A stretch of DNA of 64,000 bases. It comes from DAOTVY01 sp041082245. Lineage in GTDB: Bacteria; Chloroflexota; Chloroflexia; DTKN01. This document shows positions 51,301-58,525 of this stretch, one piece after another. The notes under the pieces are model-generated. The model was not told the DNA's origin. It saw only the letters and a list, made by a program, of their open reading frames with translations, and searched no databases. The stretch is taken from assembly GCA_041082245.1 (NCBI GenBank), contig JBDOIE010000110.1:1-64000 (forward strand), read 5' to 3'. The translations under genes were made by a program, and so were the position numbers. The number at the start of each line of letters is the position of its first letter. The stretch's first letter is position 1.

Positions 51301-52446
51301 GCTTGCGGCCAGCACGATGGCCAGGAACGCTCCCGTGGCCAGGATCACAAGCAGGCTATAGACCAACCCCTGGCGCAGGACATAGTCCAGGTCCAGGAGC
51401 TGCTCCCGCGCGACGGCATAGGCCAGCGCCATTGGAAAAGCGAGCAGTGGCCCATATATGAGGAGGAGGTGCGCATCGTAGCTGAGGAAGGCCAACCCGG
51501 AGAGAAATGCGAAAGCTGCTGGCAGGAAGGCCATCGTGCTGCCGATCAGGATCGCGCGCGCTTGCCGGCGCACGCGCGCGTCAAGAGGGAAGTACAGCCT
51601 CCAGAGCATGCTGCCAATCAGGACCAGGGCAGCCAGGCACACCCAGACATATATCCACCGCCACGGCCGCAAAAACGCTTCCGGATCGACACCCAGCGAC
51701 CGGTTTCGCTGGTCCCAGGCGATGAGTGCCGCTGCAGGGAGGTAGCCCAGCCAGGCCAGCCCGGGGCGTCGACGCAATCCGGGTAACGGTTGGGGGAACA
51801 GCAACGCCAGGTGGATGCCCCCCGCCGCTGTGAGCGGAAGGCCCAACGCCCAGACATGGTGCAGATGCTGGCCGGTAAACGCGTCGAAGAACAGGGCGCT
51901 GCTCAGGGCGATCCCGGCGCACAACATCGTGCACGCTGCGGCATCCGCTTCCGCGCGCCCGTGAAAAACCCACAAGCCACAGGACAGGTATGTCAGGGCG
52001 ACTACGTAGGGGCCCCAGAAGAGCAGCGCAAGGTCCCGCGTCCGCCACCTGCCCACCGGCACGGCGACCGTTTTCCGCTGGCCGTCGGGATCTTCCACGT
52101 CGTAGCGCACGATAGAACCAGGTGCGAGCCCCCTGAGGTAAACGTAGAGATCGGCCGGCCGTCGAATCGTGAGACCGTCTGCCCCAACAATCCGCTGCGG
52201 AAAGCGCAGTCCGGCAGCCAGTCCGGCCCACTCGGGGCGTCCGATGCGGCTCACAGCCCGGGTGGGCTCCACAAGAAAACCCGGAAAGGGCCGATGCCCC
52301 TGCTCAAGCGCCAGGAAAGGTGTCACGAGGCACGCCAGAGTGGCCACTGCAAGCCAGATGCCCGCAACCACCCGCTCCAGGCGTCGGCCCGGGGAAAGGT
52401 TTCGTCCTTTCCTGTTGCCCCGAAACAGCTTGAAACGCGGAGACAT
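48307..52446 (-). CDS. Multi-GAF sensor histidine kinase with membrane N-terminus
   Basis: The 1,379-residue kinase has an N-terminal signal-like helix and a PDZ-like extracytoplasmic part (LTIRRPADLYVYLRGL). About seven transmembrane helices (roughly 150-400) and at least four GAF-type domains follow (about 425-600, 600-770, 780-940, 950-1115). A kinase core completes it. The H-box reads AHELQVPM (His1137) where HELRTPL is usual. N (LDNLLSNAYKYTP), G1 (DTGIGL) and G2 (GTGLGL) boxes are intact. No response regulator is beside it. It is inside the Hdr-fumarate operon, between two HdrA genes, which is unusual. The ATG at 52446 has GAGGG upstream; GTG 52467 is possible. Confidence 0.88.
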   Translation of the reverse strand: MSPRFKLFRGNRKGRNLSPGRRLERVVAGIWLAVATLACLVTPFLALEQGHRPFPGFLVEPTRAVSRIGRPEWAGLAAGLRFPQRIVGADGLTIRRPADLYVYLRGLAPGSIVRYDVEDPDGQRKTVAVPVGRWRTRDLALLFWGPYVVALTYLSCGLWVFHGRAEADAAACTMLCAGIALSSALFFDAFTGQHLHHVWALGLPLTAAGGIHLALLFPQPLPGLRRRPGLAWLGYLPAAALIAWDQRNRSLGVDPEAFLRPWRWIYVWVCLAALVLIGSMLWRLYFPLDARVRRQARAILIGSTMAFLPAAFAFLSGLAFLSYDAHLLLIYGPLLAFPMALAYAVAREQLLDLDYVLRQGLVYSLLVILATGAFLAIVLAASRIAPGWIRPDEPVGLAFLIILAAILVAPLQRYLREAVDRLLYRERVNFRRTVQAFAQSLGQLMALPDLCDTILQRIVGAMHLDRASLYLFEPSRGHYRLYGSVPALDPAQAPVFHETDRLVTRLHGTRAAVPNDPMRERWLNTLPEEERQRVARLQAAFFLPLSIQGRLVGWLNLGEKRSGERYDAEELELLEALADRAAVAVENARLFSERERRVRQLAALNEIGREINAAHRLSEVLEAIYELTGKVLDTTNFELGLYDSERDEMSFPIATEDGQRVFRPPRRGGNRLGDYLIRTKQPLLIREQVEETVRSLGLDGSGRTPTAWMGVPIVHAGRPLGFLAVHSHDPERTFEVEDLTLLSAVANQAAVAIENARLIEQMDRALDRRLEELSRLARFARTLACVALDPRQVAEETLEVACEAIEATQGALVHCQGEAQSCSPLVTVEWPSDARWHEVWQALLPALLEAEEPVLALPHDAIPAGAPPLEGNPLHLFCPLIREDNLLAFLHLVMAPGRTVDEDARLFLRHVADHAAVALENALLYQQLVQQRDGLDRRARHLAEVLKLGNALRANMELDQVLQLVVEAIRDTLGFRIVLLSLADEEDPTVVRRAAAVGLDPAVLKRMQAEHPPLAMYEAVMRPEWRVSHSYLIGPEEALQWEPHGDQGVYIPDLGPRQPGEWNERCALFVPLRGRDRLLGILSVDDPADRQVPSRDTIEMLEIFANQAATAIENARLYQALRQAYEAKGEFLSRVAHELQVPMGTIWGYAELIEQEGERVDVGTLRGFLAVLKSNIARLDALVKDLLEVSRIEAGRIQLRRAPLYLQEVALECAATWRPRMERKGLRLELDLPDDVPAVEADRERMVQVLDNLLSNAYKYTPAPGTVVVRLRRVEDPEQIPGDGQVERVIQLPCIVLTVQDTGIGLSRQDQRRLFTRFFRSDHPLVRQEEGTGLGLHIAWLLVRAHGGHVWVKSEPGQGATFYIALPAGETHPLKDHEA

Positions 52447-52491
52447 CGGCCCTCGATTCAGTCGCACCCTCGCGGCCCCTGCGCCGCGGTG

Positions 52492-54204
52492 CTACAGTTC
52501 CAAGGCATCGACCATCGCAAGGATCTGATCCGCGCTCCAGTTGTGCACCTGGGAAGCCTTGTTCGGGCAGGCCGCGACACACGCCCCACACGACTGGCAC
52601 AGCGCTGGGTTCACAACGGCAACCCGGCGGCGGGCGTCCACCGTGCGTGCGCCGTACGGGCAGGCGCCGACGCAGATCCCGCAGCCGGCGCAGATCTCCT
52701 CGATCACATAGGCCACCGTCGGCTCCTGGACCAGTTCCTGCTGGGAGAACAGGGCCAGCACCTTGGCCGCAGCGCCGCTCGCCTGTGCCACAGTATCCGG
52801 GATGTCCTTGGGAGCCTGGGCCGCTCCAGCAAGGAAAATGCCGGCGGTCAGGCTTTCCACCGGCCGCAGTTTCGGGTGGGCTTCGCTGAAAAACCCGTAA
52901 GGGTCGGTAGCCACACGGAGGCGCTGGGCGAGCTCCACAGCCCCCTCAGAGGACACAGCGGCCGTCGCCAGCACCACGAGGTCTGCCGCGACTTCGATCG
53001 TCCGTCCACTGAGCGTGTCGACCCCCCAGACGATCGTGTGGTCTCCTTGCGGAAAGACCTTCGCCACCCGACCGCGAAGGTACAGGATGCCATCTGTCTC
53101 CATCGCTGCCTGGACGAACTCCTCGTACCCCTTTCCGGCGGAGCGGATGTCGATGTAAAAGACGGTGGCGTGTCCGTCCGGCACGCGCTGACGGAAGAGC
53201 CGCGCCTGCTTGGCAGTGTACATACAGCAGATCCGCGAACAGTACGGCATCCCGCGCTCGGGATCCCGCGAACGCACGCACTGCACAAAGACGACTTCCT
53301 TCGGCACTTTGCCGTCGGAGGGGCGGCGCAGGCCGTCCGGTCGGGCGAGCATACGCTCGAACTCGAGCGCGCTGACGACGTCCGCGTAGGCTCCGGCACC
53401 GTACTCGCCGAGCAGTCGCATCGGGAAAAGGTCGAACCCCGTGGCCACGACGATCGCCCCGACGTCCAGGGGGTCGCCGGCCGCGCTATCCGCTGCCCCG
53501 GCCGGCTTGAGGCGTGCCCGGAAGTTGCCGATATATCCTTCCAGCGAGGCTAGCTCGGTCTGCAGGTGCACTTCGATGCGCGGGTGCTCCTCGACCGCCC
53601 GAATCCGCTCGGCGATCAGGTCCGGCCCGCCCCGGAAGTTGAGGTAAACGCCAGAAAGCTGCGCCACCTTCCCGCCCAGACGGTCGCTTCGTTCCACCAG
53701 CACGACCGGGTAGCCGGCATCCGCAATATCCAGCGCGGCCTGAAGGCCGGCAAGCCCCCCACCGAGGATCAGCGCCCGCCGGGTGATCGGCATCGCAAGG
53801 GGCTGGAGGGCCTCATCGCGCGCGGTCTTGGCAACCATCGTCCGGACGATTTCCGTCGCCTTGAGCGTCGCTTTCTCCGGCTCGGCCTGGTGCACCCAAC
53901 TGCACTGTTCCCGGATGTTCGCGATCTCGCAGCAGTAGGGGTTGAGGCCCGCGGAAGCGCTTGCCTTGCGGAAGGTCGTTTCGTGCATCGCCGGCGAGCA
54001 GGCCGCGACAATCACGCCGTCCAGGTTCTGTTCGGCGATCGCCTGACGGATCAGGTCCTGGCCGGGTTGGGAGCACATATACTTGTAGGTGGTGGCGTAC
54101 ACCACGTGCGGCTCGCTGCGGAGCGCTTCCGCCACCGCTTCTACGTCGACCGTCCCGGCGATGTTCAGCCCGCAGTGGCAGATAAAGACGCCGATCCGAC
54201 GCAT
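52492..54204 (-). CDS. HdrA-like protein, second half (C-terminal type)
   Basis: The 570-residue flavoprotein opens MRRIGVFICHCGLNIAGTVDV, the typical HdrA N-terminal module. An FAD motif (LILGGGLAGLQAALD) lies near residue 146 and the HdrA block VQCVRSRDPERGMPYCSRICC near residue 300. At the end it has two 4Fe-4S motifs (CAGCGICVGACP and CQSCGACVAACP). Its start overlaps the stop of the first HdrA half (ATGA). Together the pair equals a tandem HdrA. The block from about 53,220 is highly similar in DNA to the same block near 54,720, which suggests duplication or gene conversion. Confidence 0.88.
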   Translation of the reverse strand: MRRIGVFICHCGLNIAGTVDVEAVAEALRSEPHVVYATTYKYMCSQPGQDLIRQAIAEQNLDGVIVAACSPAMHETTFRKASASAGLNPYCCEIANIREQCSWVHQAEPEKATLKATEIVRTMVAKTARDEALQPLAMPITRRALILGGGLAGLQAALDIADAGYPVVLVERSDRLGGKVAQLSGVYLNFRGGPDLIAERIRAVEEHPRIEVHLQTELASLEGYIGNFRARLKPAGAADSAAGDPLDVGAIVVATGFDLFPMRLLGEYGAGAYADVVSALEFERMLARPDGLRRPSDGKVPKEVVFVQCVRSRDPERGMPYCSRICCMYTAKQARLFRQRVPDGHATVFYIDIRSAGKGYEEFVQAAMETDGILYLRGRVAKVFPQGDHTIVWGVDTLSGRTIEVAADLVVLATAAVSSEGAVELAQRLRVATDPYGFFSEAHPKLRPVESLTAGIFLAGAAQAPKDIPDTVAQASGAAAKVLALFSQQELVQEPTVAYVIEEICAGCGICVGACPYGARTVDARRRVAVVNPALCQSCGACVAACPNKASQVHNWSADQILAMVDALEL

Positions 54205-55526
54205 CAGCCCTGCTCCTTCTGGGTCCAGCGCTGGAAGAGCGCGAGCACCTTAGCCGCGGCACCGCTCGCCTGAGCCACGGTATCGGGGATGTCCTTGGGA
54301 CTCTGGGCGGCACCCGCAAGGTAGATGCCCGGACGCGTGCTCTCCATCGGCCGCATCGCCTCGTCGGCCTCCCGGAAGAAGCCGTGCTCGTCCACCTCGA
54401 TCCCCAGGATGGCGGCAAGCTCCTGCGCGGAAGGATCGGCCACCACGGCCGTAGCCAGGACGACCATATCGGCGGCAACCTCGACCGGTTTGCCGGTGAG
54501 CGTGTCCGTTCCCCACACGATCACCTTGCCGTCCTGGGGGAAGAGCCGGGAGACGCGTCCGCGGATATAGAGCACGCGCTCCTCTTCCATCGCGCGCTGG
54601 ACGAACTCCTCATAGTTCTTGCCGGCGGAGCGGATGTCGATGTAGAAAACGTACGCCTGGCCGTCGTGCACGCGGTGCTTGTAGAGCATGGCGTGCTTGG
54701 CGGTGTACATACAGCAGATGCGCGAACAGTAGGGCATCCCGCGCTCGGGATCCCGTGAGCGCACACACTGCACAAAGACGACCTCTTTCGGCTCCTTCCC
54801 ATCGGACGGGCGCCGGATCTGACCCGCCGTCGGACCGCTGGCGGAGAGCAGCCGCTCGAACTGGATACCCGTCAGCACATCCGCGAGCGCTCCTGCGCCG
54901 TACTCCCCGATTTCGGCCGGCGGATAGAGGCCGAAGCCTGTCGCCACCACGATGGCGCCCACCTCTTCCTCGACCGTCGTCTCCTGCTGGTCGAACGCGA
55001 TCGCGCCGGTCGGGCACAGTTTTTCGCAGGCCCGGCACTTGCCCCGCTGGAAGTAGATGCAGGAGGCGGGATCGATCACCGGCTTGTTGGGCACAGCCTG
55101 AGGGGAAAGGGTGTAGATCGCCTTGCGGCGGCCGACGCCTTCATCGAAATCCGACAGAACCCGAGCGGGGCACTTTTCCTGGCAAAGGCCGCACCCCGTG
55201 CAGCGGCTCCAGTCCACGTAGGCCGGCCGGCGACGGATCCGGGCGCGGAAACGGCCGACATCCCCCTCGAGCCCGACTACCTCCGAGTAGGTGTAGAGGC
55301 GGATGCGCGGGTGCTGCCCCACTTCCACGGTGCGCGGGGTCAGGATGCACTGGGCACAGTCGAGGGTGGGAAAAGTCTCGGAGAGCTGCAGCATATGCCC
55401 GCCGATGGAGGGCCGGCGTTCCACGAGCACGACCTCGAAACCGGCGTTGGCGATATCCAGTGCTGCCTGCATTCCGGCAATGCCGGCCCCGATCACGAGG
55501 GCGCGCGGGATGCCGTCCGTCTTCAT
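54204..55526 (-). CDS. HdrA-like protein, first half (N-terminal type)
   Basis: The 440-residue flavoprotein has an FAD motif VIGAGIAGMQAALDIA near residue 11 and DCAQC near 58. It then has 4Fe-4S ligands CTGCGLCQEKCP near 110 and a shorter cluster CRACEKLCP near 170. HdrA block VQCVRSRDPERGMPYCSRICC follows near residue 250. It lacks the C-terminal 2x4Fe-4S domain, which the next gene supplies. The ATG at 55526 overlaps the HdrB stop (ATGA). It would be the FAD carrier of the HdrABC unit. Confidence 0.9.
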   Translation of the reverse strand: MKTDGIPRALVIGAGIAGMQAALDIANAGFEVVLVERRPSIGGHMLQLSETFPTLDCAQCILTPRTVEVGQHPRIRLYTYSEVVGLEGDVGRFRARIRRRPAYVDWSRCTGCGLCQEKCPARVLSDFDEGVGRRKAIYTLSPQAVPNKPVIDPASCIYFQRGKCRACEKLCPTGAIAFDQQETTVEEEVGAIVVATGFGLYPPAEIGEYGAGALADVLTGIQFERLLSASGPTAGQIRRPSDGKEPKEVVFVQCVRSRDPERGMPYCSRICCMYTAKHAMLYKHRVHDGQAYVFYIDIRSAGKNYEEFVQRAMEEERVLYIRGRVSRLFPQDGKVIVWGTDTLTGKPVEVAADMVVLATAVVADPSAQELAAILGIEVDEHGFFREADEAMRPMESTRPGIYLAGAAQSPKDIPDTVAQASGAAAKVLALFQRWTQKEQG

Positions 55527-56404
55527 GGTGTGCCCACCTTCTCGGGAATGCGCGCCAGGAGCGGGGATGGATCGACCGTGTGCCGCTCGAAGCCGAAGCC
55601 CTCCGTTTCCAGCCCGAGGGCGATCCCCAACACCTGGGTGATGTAGAACACCGGCAACGGCCGGAAACCCGGATAACGCACGGCCATCTCCTGCTGGGGA
55701 TGGTCCAGGTTGTAGTGGCAGAGGGGACAGCTTGTGACCAGGGCATCCGCACCGCTGACACGCGCCGCATGCAGGATACGGTAGGAGGCATCGCGCGCGA
55801 TATCTGGCGCTCCCACCGCCAGGTAGGACCCGCAGCACTCCCCGCGATGGGGATACAGCACCGGCTCAGCCCCGAGCGCCGCGAGGAAATCCTCGAACAG
55901 GTGCGGCATTTCCGGGTCGTCCAGAGCGATCTCGTCGGCCGGGCGAAGTAGGAAGCAGCCGTAGTAGGCGGCCAGCCGCAGGCCCTCCAGCGGTCGCACC
56001 ACGCGCTGGCGCAGCGCTTCGAACCCGAGCCGGTCACGCAACAGGTCGAGCAGGTGCAAGACACGGACGCGCCCATCGTACTGTGCTTCGATGAAGGCGT
56101 TGATCCGCTCGCGCCGCGCCTCATCCTCGCGCATCACCCGATTGGCACGCTTGGTCACGTTGTAACAGGTCGAGCAAAGTGCCAGGAGCTCTTCCTGTCC
56201 CATTTCGGCGGTGCGCACCAGGTTGCGCACCGCGCCGGCCAGCCGAAGGTCATCGTTGGTCAGAGGAAATGCCGCTCCGCAGCAGTTCCACTCGGGGATC
56301 TCGCGCAACACGATCCCCAGCGCTTCCAGGGATGCCCGCGCGGAACGATCGAGCCCCTGGGCCTTGGTGCTCAGGGTACATCCGGGGAAATAGGCGATCT
56401 CCAT
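55523..56404 (-). CDS. hdrB: HdrB-like subunit (CCG domains)
   Basis: The 293-residue protein has two CCG-type cysteine blocks: CCGAAFP / CSTCYN (near residues 41-80) and CCGSYL / CPLCHYN (near 190-228). These bind the non-cubane [4Fe-4S] clusters of HdrB, where disulfides or other substrates are reduced. It opens YFPGCTLSTKAQG. The ATG overlaps neither neighbour, but its stop overlaps the HdrA start. HdrC lies upstream. The true substrate in bacteria is often unknown. Confidence 0.92.
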   Translation of the reverse strand: MEIAYFPGCTLSTKAQGLDRSARASLEALGIVLREIPEWNCCGAAFPLTNDDLRLAGAVRNLVRTAEMGQEELLALCSTCYNVTKRANRVMREDEARRERINAFIEAQYDGRVRVLHLLDLLRDRLGFEALRQRVVRPLEGLRLAAYYGCFLLRPADEIALDDPEMPHLFEDFLAALGAEPVLYPHRGECCGSYLAVGAPDIARDASYRILHAARVSGADALVTSCPLCHYNLDHPQQEMAVRYPGFRPLPVFYITQVLGIALGLETEGFGFERHTVDPSPLLARIPEKVGTP

Positions 56405-56429
56405 CTCCCGGTCTCCTTCTCAGCGGCCC

Positions 56430-56837
56430 TTAGATGGAGTACTTGCGGAAACCGCCGACGAACGCCTGCTGGGGCATCTCCGCCAGAACTTCCGGGGGGA
56501 ACTCCTCGATAGCGATGTGGCGGATACCCTGCTCCAGCGCCAGAGTGCGAAGCGCCTCCGTCAGGCGTGCCACGTCGATCCCCTTTGGGCAGCGGGCTTC
56601 GCACGTCAGGCAGGCCGCGCAGTACCAGATGGCACGCGCACGCAGCGCTTCCTCCACGCAGCCCAGCTGCAGCAGGCGCACGATCTGGTTGGGAAGCAGG
56701 TCCATCGCGCCCGCGGCAGGACAGCCGGCCGAACAGTTGCCGCACTGGTAGCAGGCCATCACGTCCTGGCCGCTCAGGTCTTCCACACGGCGGACAAGTT
56801 CGCTCCCCAGGGTGGACGGATTCAGAACGAGGCGCAT
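56430..56837 (-). CDS. hdrC: HdrC-like iron-sulfur subunit
   Basis: The 135-residue protein has two 4Fe-4S motifs, CYQCGNCSAGCP near residue 29 and CAACLTCEARCP near residue 73. This is the HdrC pattern and it connects HdrA to HdrB. It has no membrane segments, so the complex should be soluble. The ATG has GGAGGTACGAAG upstream. It lies 25 bases before the HdrB start and 21 bases after the fumarase beta subunit. Confidence 0.93.
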   Translation of the reverse strand: MRLVLNPSTLGSELVRRVEDLSGQDVMACYQCGNCSAGCPAAGAMDLLPNQIVRLLQLGCVEEALRARAIWYCAACLTCEARCPKGIDVARLTEALRTLALEQGIRHIAIEEFPPEVLAEMPQQAFVGGFRKYSI

Positions 56838-56858
56838 CTTCGTACCTCCAGGCGCGAC

Positions 56859-57407
56859 CTATACCTGCCGGTACATCCTTTTCCCATCTTCGTAGGCATC
56901 CCCGCCGTAGATATCGTTCACCACGATCGCCGGGAAATCGACAACCCGTAGCCGGAGCAGCGCTTCCGCCCCCAGCTCGGGGTAGGCGATGACTTCGGAC
57001 TCGACGATCGAACGGGCGATCAGTGCGCCGGCCCCCCCGATGGCGGCAAAATAGACCGCGCGGTACTCCTGCAGTGCCCGGCGCACGGCCTCGGAGCGGT
57101 TCCCTTTTCCGATCATCCCCTTGAGACCTGCCTGCAGGAGCGGGATCGTGTAGGGGTCCATCCGCCCGCTCGTCGTGGGGCCGGCCGAACCGGAGACCTG
57201 CCCGGGTTTGGCGGGAGCCGGGCCCATGTAGTAGATCACCTGCCCCCGGGGATCGAAGGGCAGGGGCTTTCCCTCTTGAAGCAGTGCCACAAGCCGCTTG
57301 TGCGCGGCATCGCGCCCGACGTAAAGCGTCCCGGTGATGAGCACCTGGTCGCCCGCCCGGAGGTCGGCGATCACTTCCTCCGTCAGTGGGGTGGAGATGT
57401 GCTTCAT
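56859..57407 (-). CDS. Fumarate hydratase class I, beta (C-terminal) subunit
   Basis: The 182-residue subunit has the TtdB/FumA C-terminal fold, with GPTTSGRMDPY near residue 91 and KGMIGKG near residue 109. With the alpha subunit it makes a [4Fe-4S] fumarase (or tartrate dehydratase) that interconverts malate and fumarate. The ATG at 57407 follows AGGAGATCGACG. The alpha-subunit stop lies 20 bases upstream. Confidence 0.9.
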   Translation of the reverse strand: MKHISTPLTEEVIADLRAGDQVLITGTLYVGRDAAHKRLVALLQEGKPLPFDPRGQVIYYMGPAPAKPGQVSGSAGPTTSGRMDPYTIPLLQAGLKGMIGKGNRSEAVRRALQEYRAVYFAAIGGAGALIARSIVESEVIAYPELGAEALLRLRVVDFPAIVVNDIYGGDAYEDGKRMYRQV

Positions 57408-57427
57408 CGTCGATCTCCTCCTTGCCG

Positions 57428-58273
57428 CTACAGGACCGCTTCCTTGTGCCGTGCGGCGTGGCACTGGAGGTTCACCGCCACGGGCAGGCTAGCAATGTGG
57501 CAAGGCTCTGCCTCCACGTGCACCGCAAGCGCCGTGATCCGCCCGCCGAAGCCCTGGGGGCCGATCCCCAACCGGTTGATGCGCTCCAGCAGTTCCTGCT
57601 CCAGTTCGTCGAGTTCTGGGTCCGGGTTCCGCGTGCCGATCTCGCGCAGGAGCGCGTGCTTGGCCAGGAAGGCCACGCGCTCGAAAGTCCCCCCGATGCC
57701 GACTCCCACCACGATGGGCGGGCAGGGGTTTGCGCCCGCCTCGTCCACCGTGCGGACGACGAAATCGATGATCCCCTGGCGGCCGGCCGCAGGCGTGAGC
57801 ATCGCCAGCCGGCTCATGTTCTCGCTTCCTCCGCCTTTGGGAGCTACCGTGATCCGCAGTTGCTCCCCGGGGACAATCCGGGTATGGATAATCGCCGGGG
57901 TGTTGTCTCCGGTGTTGACACGCGCCGAAAACGGCTGCCGCACGGACGACTTTCGGAGGTAACCGTCGCGGTATCCACGGCGGACCCCCTCGTGGATCGC
58001 CTCGTACAGGTCGCCGCCCACGATATGCAGGTCCTGCCCCAGCTCGAGAAACACAACCGCGAGACCCGTATCCTGGCACATCGCCATCTGGGTCTCGCGG
58101 GCGATCCGCGCGTTCTCCAGGATCTGCTGGAGTACGACCCGTCCAGTTTCGGACTCTTCGCGCCGGAGGGCATCCTCCAACGCCGCGACGACGTCGGCGC
58201 CCAGATCGTAGTTGGCTTCCATGCACAAGCGTGCCACTGTCTCTGTGACGACACTGGCCGGCAGTTCCCGCAT
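57428..58273 (-). CDS. Fumarate hydratase class I, alpha (N-terminal) subunit
   Basis: The 281-residue subunit has the class I fumarase N-terminal fold. Cysteine ligands for the 4Fe-4S cluster are in MCQDTGLAV near residue 66, NPCPP near residue 184 and EPCHIA or QCHAA near the end. GGGSENMSRL near residue 145 and GIGPQGFGG are typical. The ATG at 58273 has AAGGAGGAACCG upstream. It is the first gene of the operon, after a long leader with an inverted repeat. Confidence 0.92.
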   Translation of the reverse strand: MRELPASVVTETVARLCMEANYDLGADVVAALEDALRREESETGRVVLQQILENARIARETQMAMCQDTGLAVVFLELGQDLHIVGGDLYEAIHEGVRRGYRDGYLRKSSVRQPFSARVNTGDNTPAIIHTRIVPGEQLRITVAPKGGGSENMSRLAMLTPAAGRQGIIDFVVRTVDEAGANPCPPIVVGVGIGGTFERVAFLAKHALLREIGTRNPDPELDELEQELLERINRLGIGPQGFGGRITALAVHVEAEPCHIASLPVAVNLQCHAARHKEAVL

Positions 58274-58302
58274 CGGTTCCTCCTTACGGCTTCCATGGAC
58301 GA

Positions 58303-58349
58303 AAGGGACACCGTTCCGCTTACCTTCCCCGGCGGTGGCGGTGTCCCTT
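58303..58349. repeat. 11-bp inverted repeat in the fumarase leader
   Basis: AAGGGACACCG (58303-58313) and CGGTGTCCCTT (58339-58349) pair perfectly over a 25-base loop. On the minus strand it falls in the 5' leader of the fumarase operon, about 30 bases before the start codon. It has no T-run, so a regulatory stem in the mRNA is likelier than a terminator. Confidence 0.6.
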
Positions 58350-58431
58350 GAAAGCGGGCCATACCCGCATCCGCCACTCCGCTGTGGCCCTTTCCAGCCG
58401 GTCAGCCCCATTGCTGCCCAGGCTGGCGCTC

Positions 58432-58461
58432 ATTATACACCTTACACCTCGCTTTGTCCAA
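58432..58461 (-). promoter_or_regulatory. Promoter of the fumarase-Hdr operon
   Basis: On the minus strand, -35 TTGGAC (58456-58461), an 18-base spacer and a perfect -10 TATAAT (58432-58437). Transcription should start near 58425, giving a leader of about 150 bases. Confidence 0.75.
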
Positions 58462-58473
58462 TGATCGAGATCA
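58462..58473. promoter_or_regulatory. Possible FNR/CRP-family operator
   Basis: TGATCGAGATCA has the inner TGAT-N4-ATCA of the FNR/CRP-family site. Its centre is about 42 bases upstream of the predicted fumarase transcription start, the usual class II activator position. It also lies upstream of the divergent binding-protein promoter. The flanking bases do not match the full TTGAT-N4-ATCAA, so this is a candidate only. Confidence 0.5.
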
Positions 58474-58487
58474 CATATTGTGCGGGT

Positions 58488-58516
58488 TTGACAGGGCTTT
58501 ACCGGTGCGCTAAGAT
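58488..58516 (+). promoter_or_regulatory. Promoter of the sugar-type binding protein gene
   Basis: -35 TTGACA (58488-58493), a 17-base spacer and -10 TAAGAT (58511-58516). Transcription should begin only a few bases before the ATG at 58526, so the mRNA may be leaderless. Confidence 0.8.
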
Positions 58517-58525
58517 GGGTGTACA

